Assembly (NCBI RefSeq): GCF_016545825.1
Contig: NC_052619.1
Span: 67,776,115 to 67,840,114, forward strand
DNA length: 64,000 nucleotides
From: Eucalyptus grandis
Lineage: Eukaryota; Streptophyta; Magnoliopsida; Myrtales; Myrtaceae
Reading direction: 5' to 3'
Shown here: positions 11,911 to 22,955 of the stretch, one piece after another
How the letters are laid out: each line of letters begins with the position of its first letter
Numbering within the stretch: the first letter of the stretch is position 1
Made by a program: the position numbers and the translations under genes
Notes under the pieces: generated by a model
The model's database searches: none
Seen by the model: the letters and a program-made list of their open reading frames with translations, nothing else
Told to the model about the DNA's origin: nothing

Positions 11911-12350
11911 CATCTGGGGAATGATCCTCACGTACTTCTTTAGGGAAATCTGCTAACATATCAGCAATCACCCGACCTTTAACTGATTTTTGCGACATCA
12001 CCTGGATGTCAAATTCTGAGATTATGATTTGCCATTTGGCCAATTTTCCCACCAAGGCCGGGCAACCAAGCAAATACTTGATTAGGTCACTCTCAATTAC
12101 GATGAATGTCTGGTAATGCAAGGTATACTGCCGGAGTCTCATGCAACACCCATACCAATGCAAAGCACGGGTCTTTTCGATTTGGAGTAGTTTTGTTCGA
12201 TGTGGTGAACTTTTTACTCAAATAGTAAATGGCTCGTTCCTTCCCATCATGGGGTCCTTTCTGTGCCAATATTGCACATAGGGATTCACTGTTGATGGTA
12301 AGGTAGAGGGTCAAAGGGTGTCCTGGAGTCGGGGTACTAAAATAGGGGTT
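11911..12350 (-). pseudogene. RT-linked RNase H of the Ogre-type element (broken)
   Basis: Two overlapping minus-strand frames (12314-12093 and 12163-11911) carry the usual Ty3/gypsy RNase H features: LYLTIN, KERAIYYLSKKF, and a later ALVGKLAKWQIIISEFDIQV block. Several frame changes are present. In an active element this domain would degrade the RNA of the RNA:DNA hybrid. It directly follows RT. Confidence 0.78.
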
Positions 12351-13364
12351 TCATCGGTACCGCTTTAAATTTTCAAACGCCGGTCGGCGAGTCATCATCC
12401 CATTCGATTTGTGCATCTTTCTTAAGAAGTTTAAAGAAAGGTTTTGCGGTTTGAAAGCTGGGAAATGAATCGCGCAATGTAATTTGAACTTCCCGGGAGG
12501 CTCCTGGACTTCTTTCACGGTCGAGGGAGGAGGCATCTCAAATATCGCTTTAGTTTTTGACGGGTCCACTTCTATCCCTTTACAGCTCACAATAAATCCA
12601 AGTAATTTTTCAGAAGTCGCCCCAAACACACATTTTGCTGGGTTCAAGCGCAACTTGAACTGGCGAAGTCGATCGAATAATTTTTCCAGGGTCTTCACAT
12701 GGACTTCTCCATGTCTGGTTTTGGCGATCATGTCATCGACATATACTTCAATTTCTTTATGCATCATGTCATGGAAAAGGGTGACCATGGCACGTTGGTA
12801 AGTTGCTCCAGCGTTTTTCAGGCCAAAAGGCATGACCTTATAGTGAAAAGTTCCCCATGGAGTAATGAATGCCTTCTTTTCCTTGTCTTCCTCCTTCATT
12901 TTTATTTGGTTGTATCCTGAGAACCCATCCATGAAAGAGAAAAGTTTGAATCCAGTAGCACTATCCACAAGAACGTCTATGTGAGGTAGCGAGAAATCAT
13001 CCTTTGGGCTTGCTTTGTTCAAATAGTGATAGTCGACACAAATCCGGATTCGACCATCTTTCTTCTTCACTGGTACAATGTTTGCCACCCAACTAGGATA
13101 TTGCGAGACTTCGAGGAAGCCTACTACCAGGAGCTTCATTACTTCTTCTTTAATCTTTTTTGACAATTCAAGCTTAGCTCTTCTTAGCCGCTGCTTCTTA
13201 GGGGCCACATCAGGGTTGGTTGGCAAGCTATGCTCCACGATCATTGGATCAAGGCCTGGCATATCGGCATAAGACCATGCGAATACATCTTGATATCTCT
13301 TTAGGAGGGCAATTAAGCTTGCAGCTTCTTCTTCAGGAAGGTTCACGCCAATCTTTATCTCCAT
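12351..13364 (-). pseudogene. Reverse transcriptase of the Ogre-type element
   Basis: This is the longest uninterrupted retroelement frame in the window (337 codons). It shows the Ty3/gypsy RT order: a PSWVANIVPVKKKDGRIR finger block, the FSFMDGFSGYNQI aspartate motif, VMPFGLKNAGATYQR, and the catalytic YVDD at 12732-12743. The C-terminal 50 residues (from about 12500) lose similarity because of compensating indels, and the frame then shifts into RNase H. The ATG is internal to the ancestral polyprotein, so this is not an independent gene. Confidence 0.88.
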
Positions 13365-13370
13365 TCGATC

Positions 13371-14884
13371 TTATGTGCTGCCTAAATTGACAATGATGGT
13401 GTCTTCAGTAGTAGGGGGCTTTTCTTCTTCGTGGCGCTTCCAATTCCATTGAATTCCGTCGGAATCATCAAAATCATCATCTAAGTCATCAGAATTGCTA
13501 TCATGGCTACTTACGGTGCTGGTTTGGACCGTTCCCATACCCTCGCCTGCCACTATATTATTCCTGTGTCATAGAGTAGATAGGCTAAGGGAACAAATAA
13601 GGTTAGTAGCATGCATGCTTCTTTCTTTTGAAAATGTGATAAATTGTTTTTAAAGATTAAAGACAAGGAAACATGAGGAGACCCGGGCCTCAGATTTCTT
13701 CTTTCATTTGACGGCTGGCTATCATCAACGGGCCGGTTTGGTGTGTCTCCTCATGCCCTCAAAATGTTTTCAACTTTATTTATTAGTAGACGTATTTACA
13801 GGGTGGTTTCAAAAAATAGTTCCTTGAGTGGAACCGTTGTTGAAAACAAAACAAGCCGTACTTTAAGAAATATGTACGAGGCTCCCACATAGGGGAGTAT
13901 GCAGAGGAGTTAAAAAGGATTCTACTCGAGCGGGCCTGCACCCATTTCCCCTGACGGTCCCTCGTTGATAGCGCCCACGAAGAAGTCTTCATACCAGTTG
14001 CCAGCCACGTCTCCTTGTGCTCCCGGTTTTGTGGATTTCAGATCATCCACGTCTCCCCATCCATCAGGGACGATGTTGTAGTGATGATCATAGAAACTTT
14101 GGGGAATTGAATAATTGACATAGTAGTCAAATTTACCACTTGGTTGGCCCAAAGTGTATATGATTGCTTCTCCTTTATGCGCCTCCTTAGCATGCTCGGG
14201 GAACATGGTACGGGTCTTTGGGTACCACGAGGAGGTGATCATTGCCAAAACACAGCCATGGAGAGAGCGAGAACATGAATACCCCAGCATCCAAAAGATC
14301 TTGAACCTTGTCTCTCGGGATGGTGCAATCATCTAGCGAGTGTCCTAATTCCCACGAATGGTAATCACATTGTTTGGATGGATCATAATCAAGGAAGTAC
14401 TCGGGGTAGGATGGTTCAGTTCTCCGATTATCCCTTGCTCTAGGAGGATGGGGAAAATAATGGCCATTGATTTAGGAAGAGGCGAATATGGTCGTGTGCT
14501 TCTTGGGGATAAGGGTAGCCGTGCCCCTCGCCAAGTCGTGTCAGTCTGGTCTTCTTCATTGACTACCAGCTCCTCATTGTGACGAGAGCGGAATGCACTG
14601 GTAGCTTGAGCAAAGTTTTCTGTCAAATGATGTACAGTCTCACGTAATTCTTCGACTTGGTGTTGAAGCTGGATGAACGAGAAGTTATCGCTTGTCTCTT
14701 CTAATTGCTCTTCCTCAATGGCACCTATGAAAATGTCCCCGAACATGGAGGTCACATCATCTAGCCCTTCTTTCTTAAGTGAGGGCCAAGTCGTGTCTTC
14801 CTGGATTATGGGCAATTTCGCGCTTCCGGGGTTGAACCATTTTGAAGTATTCATTTCCTCTTCCTCATGCATCATCCTAGTCAC
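13371..14884 (-). pseudogene. Protease-RT spacer of the Ogre-type element with a second CDYH module
   Basis: Three broken minus-strand frames fill this interval. Near 14400-14330 a cysteine/histidine segment reading CDYH, eight residues later GH, then DDC, repeats the motif found in the gag region at about 16490. Acidic blocks of the form FGDIFIGAI and YEDFFVGAI are also duplicated within the spacer. I recognise no enzyme. The repeated modules suggest an internal duplication in the ancestral element. Confidence 0.55.
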
Positions 14885-14940
14885 TGGGAAAGTTTCCTCG
14901 AGACGGGATATACAAGGCTGATTTTTCTTTGCTTTTTTAT

Positions 14941-15720
14941 CTAGGAATATCCTAAACCGATAGTATAGGGTCTCCTTAGGGTTTCAATAGGCTGACGAAT
15001 GCCCTGGCCTCTCCTACCAAGCCCTTGTCCTGGAAGGAAACCGTGTCCTACCATGATTGCAGCACTTGATATCTCGGGGACGAGGGGCAAAGTCTCTCGA
15101 GTTTCGTGTATAGTAGACATGAGCTCGAACGATTGATAGCTAGCTTCGCTTTTGTCACTAGGTTCAACATAAGGGATGGCCGTCTCACGGTAGATGCGGT
15201 GATCTTCCTCCCCTCGGACCGTGATCAGTTTTCCTCCAACTACGAACTTCACACTTTGGTGGAGGCTCGAAGGTATTGCTCCTGCGACGTGGATCCATGG
15301 GCGCCCTAAGAGGAAATTAAATGCAGTGGGGATATCCATCACCTGGAACAAAATTTTGAATATGGTTGGGCCAATTTGAATGTCGAGCTCGATCTCTCCC
15401 ACTGTTTCCTTCTTTGTTCCATCGAATGCTCGAACAGAAGTCTTGGGTACCTGGATCCATGATCTCACTATTTTAAGGCGACAAAGTGTCGCTAGTGGAC
15501 ATATGTTAAGAGCAAATCCGTTGTCAATCAGTACTCGAGCGACGTGAGATGCGTTGCACTTGACTGATATGTAGAGGCCCTTGGTGTGTCCTCTACCCTC
15601 CTCAAGAATTTCTTCATCGAAAATGCCATTTGATCCTTTAGAAGAAAGGTACTTGACAAATTCCTCGAGTTTGTCATGCTCAATCGTTTCGGGGACATGT
15701 ACTTCACTTAATACTTTCAT
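14941..15720 (-). pseudogene. Aspartic protease with G-patch, Ogre-type element
   Basis: An open frame of 259 codons. The retropepsin active-site segment is RVLIDNGFALNICPL (D-N-G with the following Ser replaced by Phe). About 60 residues later FLLGRPWIH supplies the hydrophobic-G-R motif. The C-terminal GHGFLPGQGLGRRGQGI is a G-patch, frequent after the protease in this clade. Its role would be to cleave the Gag-Pol polyprotein. It lies between the gag CDYH module and the spacer. The frame itself is intact, but its neighbours are broken. Confidence 0.83.
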
Positions 15721-15847
15721 AAGGGATTTCGGTGCTTGGATGATGTCTCAAGCAATTCCAGCGAGAGATCCGTGCTGGTGATTTTCGAATCGTTCCACCA
15801 CATTATATTCACCGGCCTTAACTACGGCCAAAAACTCCTTGGCTTCT

Positions 15848-16576
15848 TCATCGGGATGAACAGCTTAGCAGACGAGTATTTGCTTGAGCATAGGTTCGCC
15901 CAGATCTCATGACTAAACCAACATCAAGGTCATAAGACCATGGTACTGCATTGTTGTACTCGTACTTGTAAGGTTGGGGGATCTCGATGACTATAGCCGT
16001 TTCTACTGTTGATGCTTGAACAATGGCTCCCTTCCTTTCAAAGACGCTCTCAGGTGAGGGTGAATCCTTCTTCTCCTTTTCCGCATTTAGCGCGGCAAAC
16101 TCTTCTTCCCAGTTGATGAAGACTTGCGATATGGTAGAGACTATGCTGGTGTGGCCGACGTACACGATTATTCCGACCTCTATCATTCTTAATACCCTTT
16201 CCTCCATTATTGCAAAGGGTGGTATTTCATCATCCGGATAATACCCAGTTTCTACTAGCCCTCGATAGATGTAAGCCATATGTGCATTGACATTTTTTAT
16301 TTGACCGGCTTCAGAACTGAATATCATGTTTACTTTGTCAGCATGATCAGGGAGCGGATTGCTTTGGACATTTGGCTTTGCAGTTTGGAATGAGAAGGCC
16401 TTAGTATCCAACAGGTTTTGGATCCGATGCTTAAGGATGAAACACTCATCAGTTGAATGGCCTACTTCTCCCATGTGATAGTCACATTTTTTGGACGGGT
16501 CATAGCTGGAGAAGTTTTCAGCATTGGGTCGTCTTGGCTCAGTTGAAAGGAGGCTCTTGTTTCGGAGGATTGCCAA
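15848..16576 (-). pseudogene. C-terminal gag region with CDYH zinc-knuckle-like module
   Basis: A 242-codon frame. At about 16490 it has CDYHMGEVGHSTDEC (C-x2-H-x5-H-x4-C), a zinc-knuckle-like signature, followed by an LKHRIQNLL helix. Downstream it is rich in Glu and Pro, with no enzyme motif. It directly precedes the protease and belongs to the gag-protease polyprotein of the Ogre-type element. Confidence 0.72.
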
Positions 16577-16672
16577 AACCTGGGAGGGAGATCCAGGAAG
16601 CGGAGTGAATTGTCTTCGGTTGTTGTAGCGGCCGGGGTGGACGGCTATTAGTCCATTGTTGGCTGTGTTTGT

Positions 16673-17672
16673 CTAAATAGTCGGGAGATGACCAGTGTTT
16701 GCAGTGTATGTGGCATTGACATCAATCAAGGATTCTTTATCATTTTTCATGTTGAGCCTTCTGCTGATAGGTGCAGGCTTAGTGAACCAGCCGTCCCTTA
16801 AACCTATCTCAATCTGCTCTCCCACTGGAATGAGTTGATTGAATGATTTAGCGATCGTAGTCACCATCCGATTGCGGTATTCGAAAGGGAGGGTTTTGAT
16901 GAACATTTTTCTCAATTCGAAGTCAGTTGGCTCATGACTAATCTGGGCGGCGAGATTCCTCCATTTAATAGCATATTCTTTGAAAGATTCCTGTTTTTTC
17001 TTTTCCGTGCGATCGAGATCCTCACGAGAAGGGGTAATGTCCATTATGAATTTGTACTGCTTGAGGAATGCTTCACTTGCTTCACTCCATGTCTCGATGA
17101 GGTTTATGTTCTTTTTATGTACCACCTCGGGTGGGACCTACCAGCTTGACTGAACAACTGGATCATTAAAGGTTCATTATTAACGTACTGGGTCATTCGA
17201 ACCAAATACATCTGCAAGTGAGCTCTTGGGCAGGTCATGCCATCGTATTTCTCAAACTCAAGCATTTTGAATTTTTCCGGCATTTTGACCTTAGAGTAGA
17301 TGGAGAGGTCTGTTGGAGTAGGATCTTGAAGGCCCTGCAATTGTTTTAGCCTCTCTTCAAGTTTCTCAAGGCGTTTGTCATGTTCGGTCTTAGACAAACT
17401 GTTGGGCTTTGCTTTCTCAACCATGATTTGGTGCGTATCATCCTCCAATTCGGGCATGTTATCATCGCATCTCTTCCTTGATCACCTCGAGTAGACGATT
17501 GCGGTAACAATACTTCGATTGAGGCTGGGGCAAGAGCCAATTTGCCTTGGATGGAATCTATCTGCTTTGAGAGTTGTTGAAGAACATTGAAGACTTGCTT
17601 CATTTCACTTTCCATAATCTCGACACGGCTTGGTACGTTTTCTTCAGCCATTCTAGCTTTTGGATTTGGCAA
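16673..17672 (-). pseudogene. Gag of the Ogre-type element (frameshifted)
   Basis: Three overlapping minus frames (17672-17346, 17457-17104, 17125-16673) together give a coiled-coil N-terminus (KQVFNVLQQLSKQIDSIQ) and the plant retrotransposon gag core. Core blocks are PEKFKMLEFEKYDG and PRAHLQMYL, then TWSEASEAFLKQYKF, ESFKEYAIKWR and FIKTLPFEYR. Gag would form the virus-like particle. Two frameshifts mean this copy cannot make it. Confidence 0.82.
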
Positions 17673-18325
17673 ATACGACTATGATGTGATTACTGTCGCA
17701 CGTAAAATGGAGAAAACGTAAACAAGGAAACACATAGAAAACCGACTCATAGCAAGGGTCGAGTCATTCTTATTTATTAACAAGAGATTTATACAATGCC
17801 AAAGGGCTTCTTACACAAGTCGAACGACCCTAGATATTCACATTAGAAATATTCACATCAAAAGTCCCGCCCCATTTTTATATGCGATGGGAAGTTCCAG
17901 TCTTGTGGAGCTGCTTGCTTCTTCGTACTAGCTTCGATACGTGTCTCCTGCTTGTCTCGAAGCTCTTTTCAAGGGATTCGATTCGCCCTTGCAAGGTAAG
18001 TTTATCAACTACATGGGGGATTACTGGTTGCAAGTCCTCGGGAATTATATGGTTGAGGATGTAGAATGTGGATGCATGATGAGCTTTTTCTTGTCCCTTT
18101 AACCTTCCGGGTGCACAATCTTTTCAGTGTGACATCTACTCCATGCATTTTGAATTATGCGGATCTCCTCCAAGTAGTTGTAGTCTCAGTACGGGTCAAA
18201 AGATTCGGAACAATCCCGATTTGAGCGGTGGCGGGATTTCTTGGAGGACCCTATACTAACGAGCCACCCTATATGGATAATATGAGGTAGCTCAAGAGGC
18301 CCAGAATGGGATGGGGTTGTAATAA
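17673..18325 (-). other. ORF1-gag spacer of the Ogre-type element
   Basis: About 650 bp between ORF1 and gag. No conserved domain is visible. In described Ogre elements the ORF1-gag region is non-coding. Confidence 0.5.
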
Positions 18326-19156
18326 TTAAGCGCAAAGCGCGCCTCCCGCCATGAACCACTTAGCTCGCCATAGGAATGTCTTGGGGACAGGGTTTCTTAA
18401 TAAGTTAATCCATCGAGAATATTCCTCGTTGGGAGAGTATTTTTCCAAGCTTTGAAACTTTTGCAATGAGTGTTTGAATTCATTGATTTCAAATATTTGC
18501 ATGAGGTGCCCGAATCCTTTGATATGGGAAAAGAACCACATTTGTAAAATTTCTGGGGCGGCCCTCATGACTTTTTCTTTTTTTTCTTTAAAACGATTAA
18601 AGGATAAAAACGTTTCGGCTAAAACCATGTTCACATATCCTGCTCCAAAATGACTTGATTTACCACCCATGTGATTGAAGGATTTATAGCATTCTTTCGA
18701 TGGGGAAAAATAATAAAACCAAAGAATGCTAAAAGGAAGATCTTGGCTTTTTGGGTCATTGATTGTTGGTTAAAGATGACAGCGGAAAAGCATTGTTGTT
18801 GGCTTGAACAATTTCTCTTACCGAATGATTTTTAGAAATCGCGATAGACTAACCACAGGGTCAATGCTGATTGGTGGCATGGCAAGCTCGCTTCCCAGGG
18901 GCATTCCTATGGCGAGACTATACTCTTCTAAAGTCGAAGTCAGTTCAAATTTGCCGAACATGAAGGTGGATGCTTCAGGGCACCAGAAATGTGGTAATGC
19001 TTGCATGACCCCATAATGGATATTGATTTGGAGCAATGGGAGGAGATGACCGATTCTTGTTTTGACGCACTCTTGGCCGAGTTGATCTAACTGTTTCCAC
19101 CATCTGAGAAGCTCTCCCTTTGGGGTAGGAATGAACTGGATATCAAATCTTCCCAT
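18326..19156 (-). pseudogene. ORF1 (plant-mobile-domain-like) upstream of gag
   Basis: Two minus-strand frames (19156-18818 and 18670-18326) lie between the 5' LTR and gag. The first contains LPHFWCPEASTFMFGKFEL then TLEEYSLAIG, the hallmark of the plant mobile domain (aminotransferase-like) found in ORF1 of Ogre elements and in host MAIN/PMD proteins. The second carries YSRWINLL and a basic C-terminus. The function of ORF1 is unknown. Stops between the frames show decay. Confidence 0.7.
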
Positions 19157-19660
19157 CGCATATAAGAAAGGAAATACACAACCTGACCTATTTTGCCATG
19201 AGCGAAAAGACTAAGTAAAAGTAAAGAAATCACTTTGCTTTTAAATAAAATGGCAAGCACAAAGACATACAGATGGGATGCGCGGCTCGATTTCTAACTC
19301 AGAAGGATTGGTGAGATTAAAAGGATATCCGCCCGTCGCAGTCTCGCATTAGCAGCATACCCTCTTAACCTCGGCTAAGAAATTCAGGGAAAAGAAAGGC
19401 GACCTCTACATCGCAGTCTCGCGTTCGAGGTCGTATCTTTCATAACACCATCCTAGAAATCCTATGGCGGCCCAGGTTCGACGGCCGGGTTATGTGTGCC
19501 ATGTGTAGTGTTTAAAACAGTAAAGCATGCACAACAATTTATAATCACAAAACATTTTATTTTAACAAAATAAAAAAACTTTAAGCTACTACCCCGCACA
19601 AAAGAAAAAAACAAGTCAAGAAAGGGTTTAAACAAGATAAAATGGCATAAGTCCTCAAAT

Positions 19661-19680
19661 GTCCCCAAATGGAGTCGCCA
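19661..19680 (-). other. Primer-binding site of the Ogre-type element
   Basis: Read on the minus strand the site begins TGGCGACTCC, three bases after the 5' LTR end (19684). TGG is the complement of a tRNA 3' CCA. I cannot fix the tRNA species from the window. Confidence 0.65.
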
Positions 19681-19683
19681 AGC

Positions 19684-21726
19684 CGTCGCGACCTCTCTTT
19701 TTTTTTTTGGCGCCCGCAATCGGGTACGAGCGCCTAAGGAGGCTAATGGCTCGGCTGAAATTAGTTATGCCCGGACTCTCCCAAGTCCACCAATTCACGA
19801 ATTTAATAGTCTAAATTTTTAACCTATAAATTAATTTTAAAACGGAGTCGCCACTAATCGGTTTGGGGTGGGTCGATTAGAAACCCAAGTGAAGTATCGG
19901 GAGAAATGCTCGCTCTGCGTAACCGAGAGAAATTAGGATCGGGGACTTGATTACACTAGTTAATCACTAATGCCCTTTCGGTACCTAATCTTGTTTAAAC
20001 CCCGAGGTTTTTGGATGTTCGAGGGATTTTCCATGCATTTTTGGGAGGAAAAACATTTTTTGAGTCTATTTCTAATTTTTTGGACACAAAAGGAATTTTT
20101 TGGGATATTTTTAGTATTTTTGGAAAATAAAATATTTTTGGATATTTTTGATATATTTTTTTGGAAAATAAAACGTTTTTTAACATTTTAAAACATTTTT
20201 GGTTTTTTGGAAATTAAAATTTTTTAATTTTTTTAAAATAAATTATTTTTTATTTTTCCTTTTTTATTAAAATATTACATAAAATAATAAAAAAGCCGAC
20301 CGGGTCGGATCCGCGGGTTGGGTCCGACCCGGGTCGGCGACCCAAACGCGTTGCGGGCCCGACTCAGATTTTCTCCTTTTTTTTTATTTATTTATTTGAA
20401 ACGGCGTCGTGGCCTAAGAGCCCGTTTCGAAAAGAACCGGGCCGACCCGTCGACTGGTTCGGTGAAACCCTACCCACTTCGCCGAACCGGATTTCCGCCG
20501 CCCAAAAATCGCGGAAACCCTACCCGACTCGCCAACCCGGCTCCGACTCCACGACCCGGCTTCCAACCTCACTTGGCCTCGCGAAACCCTACCCGACTCG
20601 TCGACTCGGCTCCGATTCGACGACCCGGAAAATCGCAAACCCTAGGGTTTGCAAATTCGCGACGCCGAGGGAGGAAACCGAGGCATTACGGCGGCGACAG
20701 CGGTGGCGACGGTGACAAACCGCCTACGGGGACGGTGAGGACAAGCAACAACGCGGTTGCGTTAGTGTGGTTGGTGGCGACATGGTCCGAGAGGGGGAAT
20801 GCGACGGCGATAACGTGATCGACAGCGGTGACAGGGCAACTCAGCTTCCCGATCTGGCGCGGCGTCGGCGGATCGATCGCGGCAACGGCTTCGCAGGTGG
20901 GGCACGACAACAAGACTTCGAAGCAACGGCGTTGGGACTTGGTCAAGGCGAACGGCTACGACACGGCATCCAGCGGCAACAACAGCAGCAAAAAAGAACC
21001 AGATCTGAGGCGCAGATCTCGGCCGGACCTTCCTCGGCCTCGATCTTCTCTCACTCAGGCCAAATCCGAGCCTCCACCGGCCGGATCTGACCTTCTCGAA
21101 GTCGCTTGCTGCCTGCCTTCCCCGAAGTCTCTCGGTGGAGGGTGGGCTGAGCTCGCGACTCGAGCTCTCTCCTGCGCTCGCCCTTCGATCTTTCCCGATG
21201 TCTCTCAGTGAAGGATCTCCAAGCTTGCCACACCCTCCGACGATGCTTGCGGCCACCTATTTATAGGCGAAGGAAATCCAGTCGACGGAAGGGCTCGGTC
21301 GCCGGCCTCCGGCTTGCCCACCGGTTCCACTCGGCTGAACCGGTGTCCCATCGAGCTTTCAGCGAATGCTCGCTCAACATTAATGGCACTGCGATCTTAT
21401 CCCCTCCACTGACGCCCTACACTCCTCGGCCATAGGCCATCCTTCGCGCGTCGGCCTCCCTCGCACGCGTGAGTTGCAGCGGCGAAGGAAAGGGAAGGAG
21501 GAAGAAGAAGAGAGAAAGGGGCCGGGCCGAGGGTGAAGGAAAATGGACCGTAGGGGCCACGCGGAGGGAGAAGAAAAGGAGAAAAAAAAAAGATGGGCTG
21601 GGCTTTTGCTTTGCTTTTTTTTTGTTTTTGCTTTTTATTTGTTTATTAATTATCTTATTTATCCGAAATGACAAAATAAAATAAAAACTTAATAAAATTA
21701 ACCTAATTAAAATTGAGGTGTCAACA
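19684..21726 (-). repeat. 5' LTR of the Ogre-type element (right copy)
   Basis: 2043 bp, TGTTGACACC...GGTCGCGACG on the minus strand. It is the partner of 3882-5970. Differences are scattered single bases and short indels, in line with an old but not ancient insertion. Its GC-rich block repeats the AAACCCTA motifs at matching positions. Confidence 0.9.
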
Positions 21727-21934
21727 GATGATTAGAAGCCCAGGTACTTGGCGATTAGTGACAATTCCATAACGCATGTTGGGGTCGTATAATCCAGCCT
21801 ATTTCGTGGTCCATGGGAAAATCTTGTCATGTTTCATTCTAGCTAGACTATGCAATCACTTATTTACTCTTTCACTTGTGAGTTCTCCTAAAAGGTAGGT
21901 GTTCTTGAAAGATGCTATATTGTCTAGAAAGTAT

Positions 21935-22240
21935 TATATGAAGGCTAGTTCAGTACTTTTTAATTGTATCAATTTAGTCATAAACATTCATCCAATTAGT
22001 CCTAAACATTTTGATGATTTGGCAATGTGGCCCTTTCAGTCGAATATCCAAATAATAAGTTTAGGATGAATTGATAAATCTTCAAAATGTTTATAATTAA
22101 TTAGCACAATTAAAAATTTTAGGACTAAGTAAATCGTCAAAGGGTTTATAATTAAATTGATACATTTAAAAGATTTAAAACTAAATTGCTCACCATATAA
22201 TAGGTTTAGGACTTTTTAGACAATTCTCATGGAGTGATAT
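21935..22240. mobile_element. AT-rich inverted-repeat element (MITE-like) in intron 3 of SDR copy A
   Basis: The left part (TTTAATTGTATCAATTTAG) is matched on the opposite strand by the right part (AATGTATCAATTTAAT), with internal degenerate repeats of CTAAACATTTTGA type. There is no coding capacity. Exact ends and target duplication are not clear. Confidence 0.45.
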
Positions 22241-22254
22241 TATACTACAAAACT

Positions 22255-22280
22255 ACAAAAAAAAAAAAAAAAAAAAAAAT
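22255..22280. repeat. Poly(A) run
   Basis: A run of more than 20 A interrupted by one C near its start. It may be the tail of an old retroposon or slippage. No element is recognised before it. Confidence 0.6.
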
Positions 22281-22461
22281 TGTGGAAAGAAGCGTGCAAT
22301 ACTGATTGTATACTTTTGTAATAAGTGAAATGGGTCGGTAAATTTATTAACCCTGCATGCCTCACTCACTTACTGCTGACCCCCAAAACCGTACCCTAAT
22401 ACCAGCCATATACGGTCCAAAAAAGTGGAAATTGACGTATTCTCGAATTCTCCTGATATAG

Positions 22462-22761
22462 GTCCCCCTTTTCATAGCTACAAAGATGACCATGTCGAGG
22501 AGGTGCTCAATGCTCTTGCCGTCTCTCGAGATGTTTGGCGGAGCAAGTTTGCGGTGGATCGGGTACGAGCGTCAGCGCAACCCTTACTGGTTACATGCGG
22601 TGCAAGGGTTCGTGGTGCGTGCCACAGAGGCATTCATCATTTGGTATGGTCAACGCTACGTAAAATGGATGAGAAAAGGAGGGGTTGGAGCACGATGGCC
22701 ATCCATGGCCATGCGCCACAATAATTCTCGGACGGCACCGCCTTTGACGTTGGGTGTCTAG
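22462..22761 (+). pseudogene. SDR copy A exon 4
   Basis: The exon follows an ATATAG acceptor and is open for 99 codons to TAG at 22759-22761. It begins VPLFIATKM, the KCR signature after exon 3, and continues with LRWIGYERQRNPYW, the membrane-associated C-terminal region. It ends LTLGV, without the C-terminal dilysine ER-retrieval motif of typical KCR proteins. It is separated from exon 3 by the 17.8-kb Ogre insertion. Confidence 0.83.
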
Positions 22762-22920
22762 GGTGCATGGTCTTAGAAACCCTGTCGTGGCTCTTTCGGA
22801 ATTGTCATGTTATGCTATAAAAGCTCTTGGTTGTGTGCCTAATAAGGTTTCCACCAATGGGCCCGCTTAAAATCGTTGTCCTCTCCTATCTTTACTTCAC
22901 TTATAAATAAATCAGATTCC

Positions 22921-22955
22921 AAAAATAAATAAATAAATAAATAAATAAATAAATA
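22921..22955. repeat. (AAAT)n microsatellite
   Basis: About eight to nine units of the tetranucleotide. Confidence 0.9.

Larger units (their letters stand above)
3877..21731 (-). mobile_element. Complete Ogre/Tat-lineage Ty3/gypsy retrotransposon
   Basis: The element runs 3882-21726 (17.8 kb) and is transcribed on the minus strand. GATGA target duplications are at 3877-3881 and 21727-21731. In transcription order it has the 5' LTR (19684-21726), PBS, an upstream ORF1, gag, aspartic protease with G-patch, spacer, RT, RNase H, a second archaeal-type RNase H, integrase, a repeat-rich 3' region, PPT and the 3' LTR (3882-5970). Large size, ORF1 before gag and a second RNase H are known marks of the Tat/Ogre clade of plant Ty3/gypsy elements. 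Frameshifts and stops in every module show that this copy cannot move on its own. It sits in intron 3 of SDR copy A. Copy C carries the matching empty site at 49822-49826. Confidence 0.92.
162..22761 (+). pseudogene. KCR-like short-chain dehydrogenase/reductase, copy A, split by retrotransposons
   Basis: Four exons resemble plant very-long-chain 3-oxoacyl-CoA reductase (KCR), the ER membrane SDR that performs the NADPH-dependent keto reduction in fatty-acid elongation. They lie at 162-454, 553-878, 3430-3478 and 22462-22761. An N-terminal hydrophobic segment, a TGxxDGI nucleotide-binding loop, a GSGS serine block and YASTK (the YxxxK catalytic pair) are visible. Lesions: a missing base near 260-263 puts TGA at 264-266; the last Gly of the TGxxxGIG loop is Arg; NNAG is NDAG; exon 3 has an extra T and a deletion of about 20 bp. 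Intron 2 holds a solo LTR (1120-3312) and intron 3 a full Ogre-type element (3882-21726). I infer a dead gene, unless some small indels are sequencing errors. Assignment to KCR rather than a neighbouring SDR subfamily is by motif recognition only. Confidence 0.8.
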
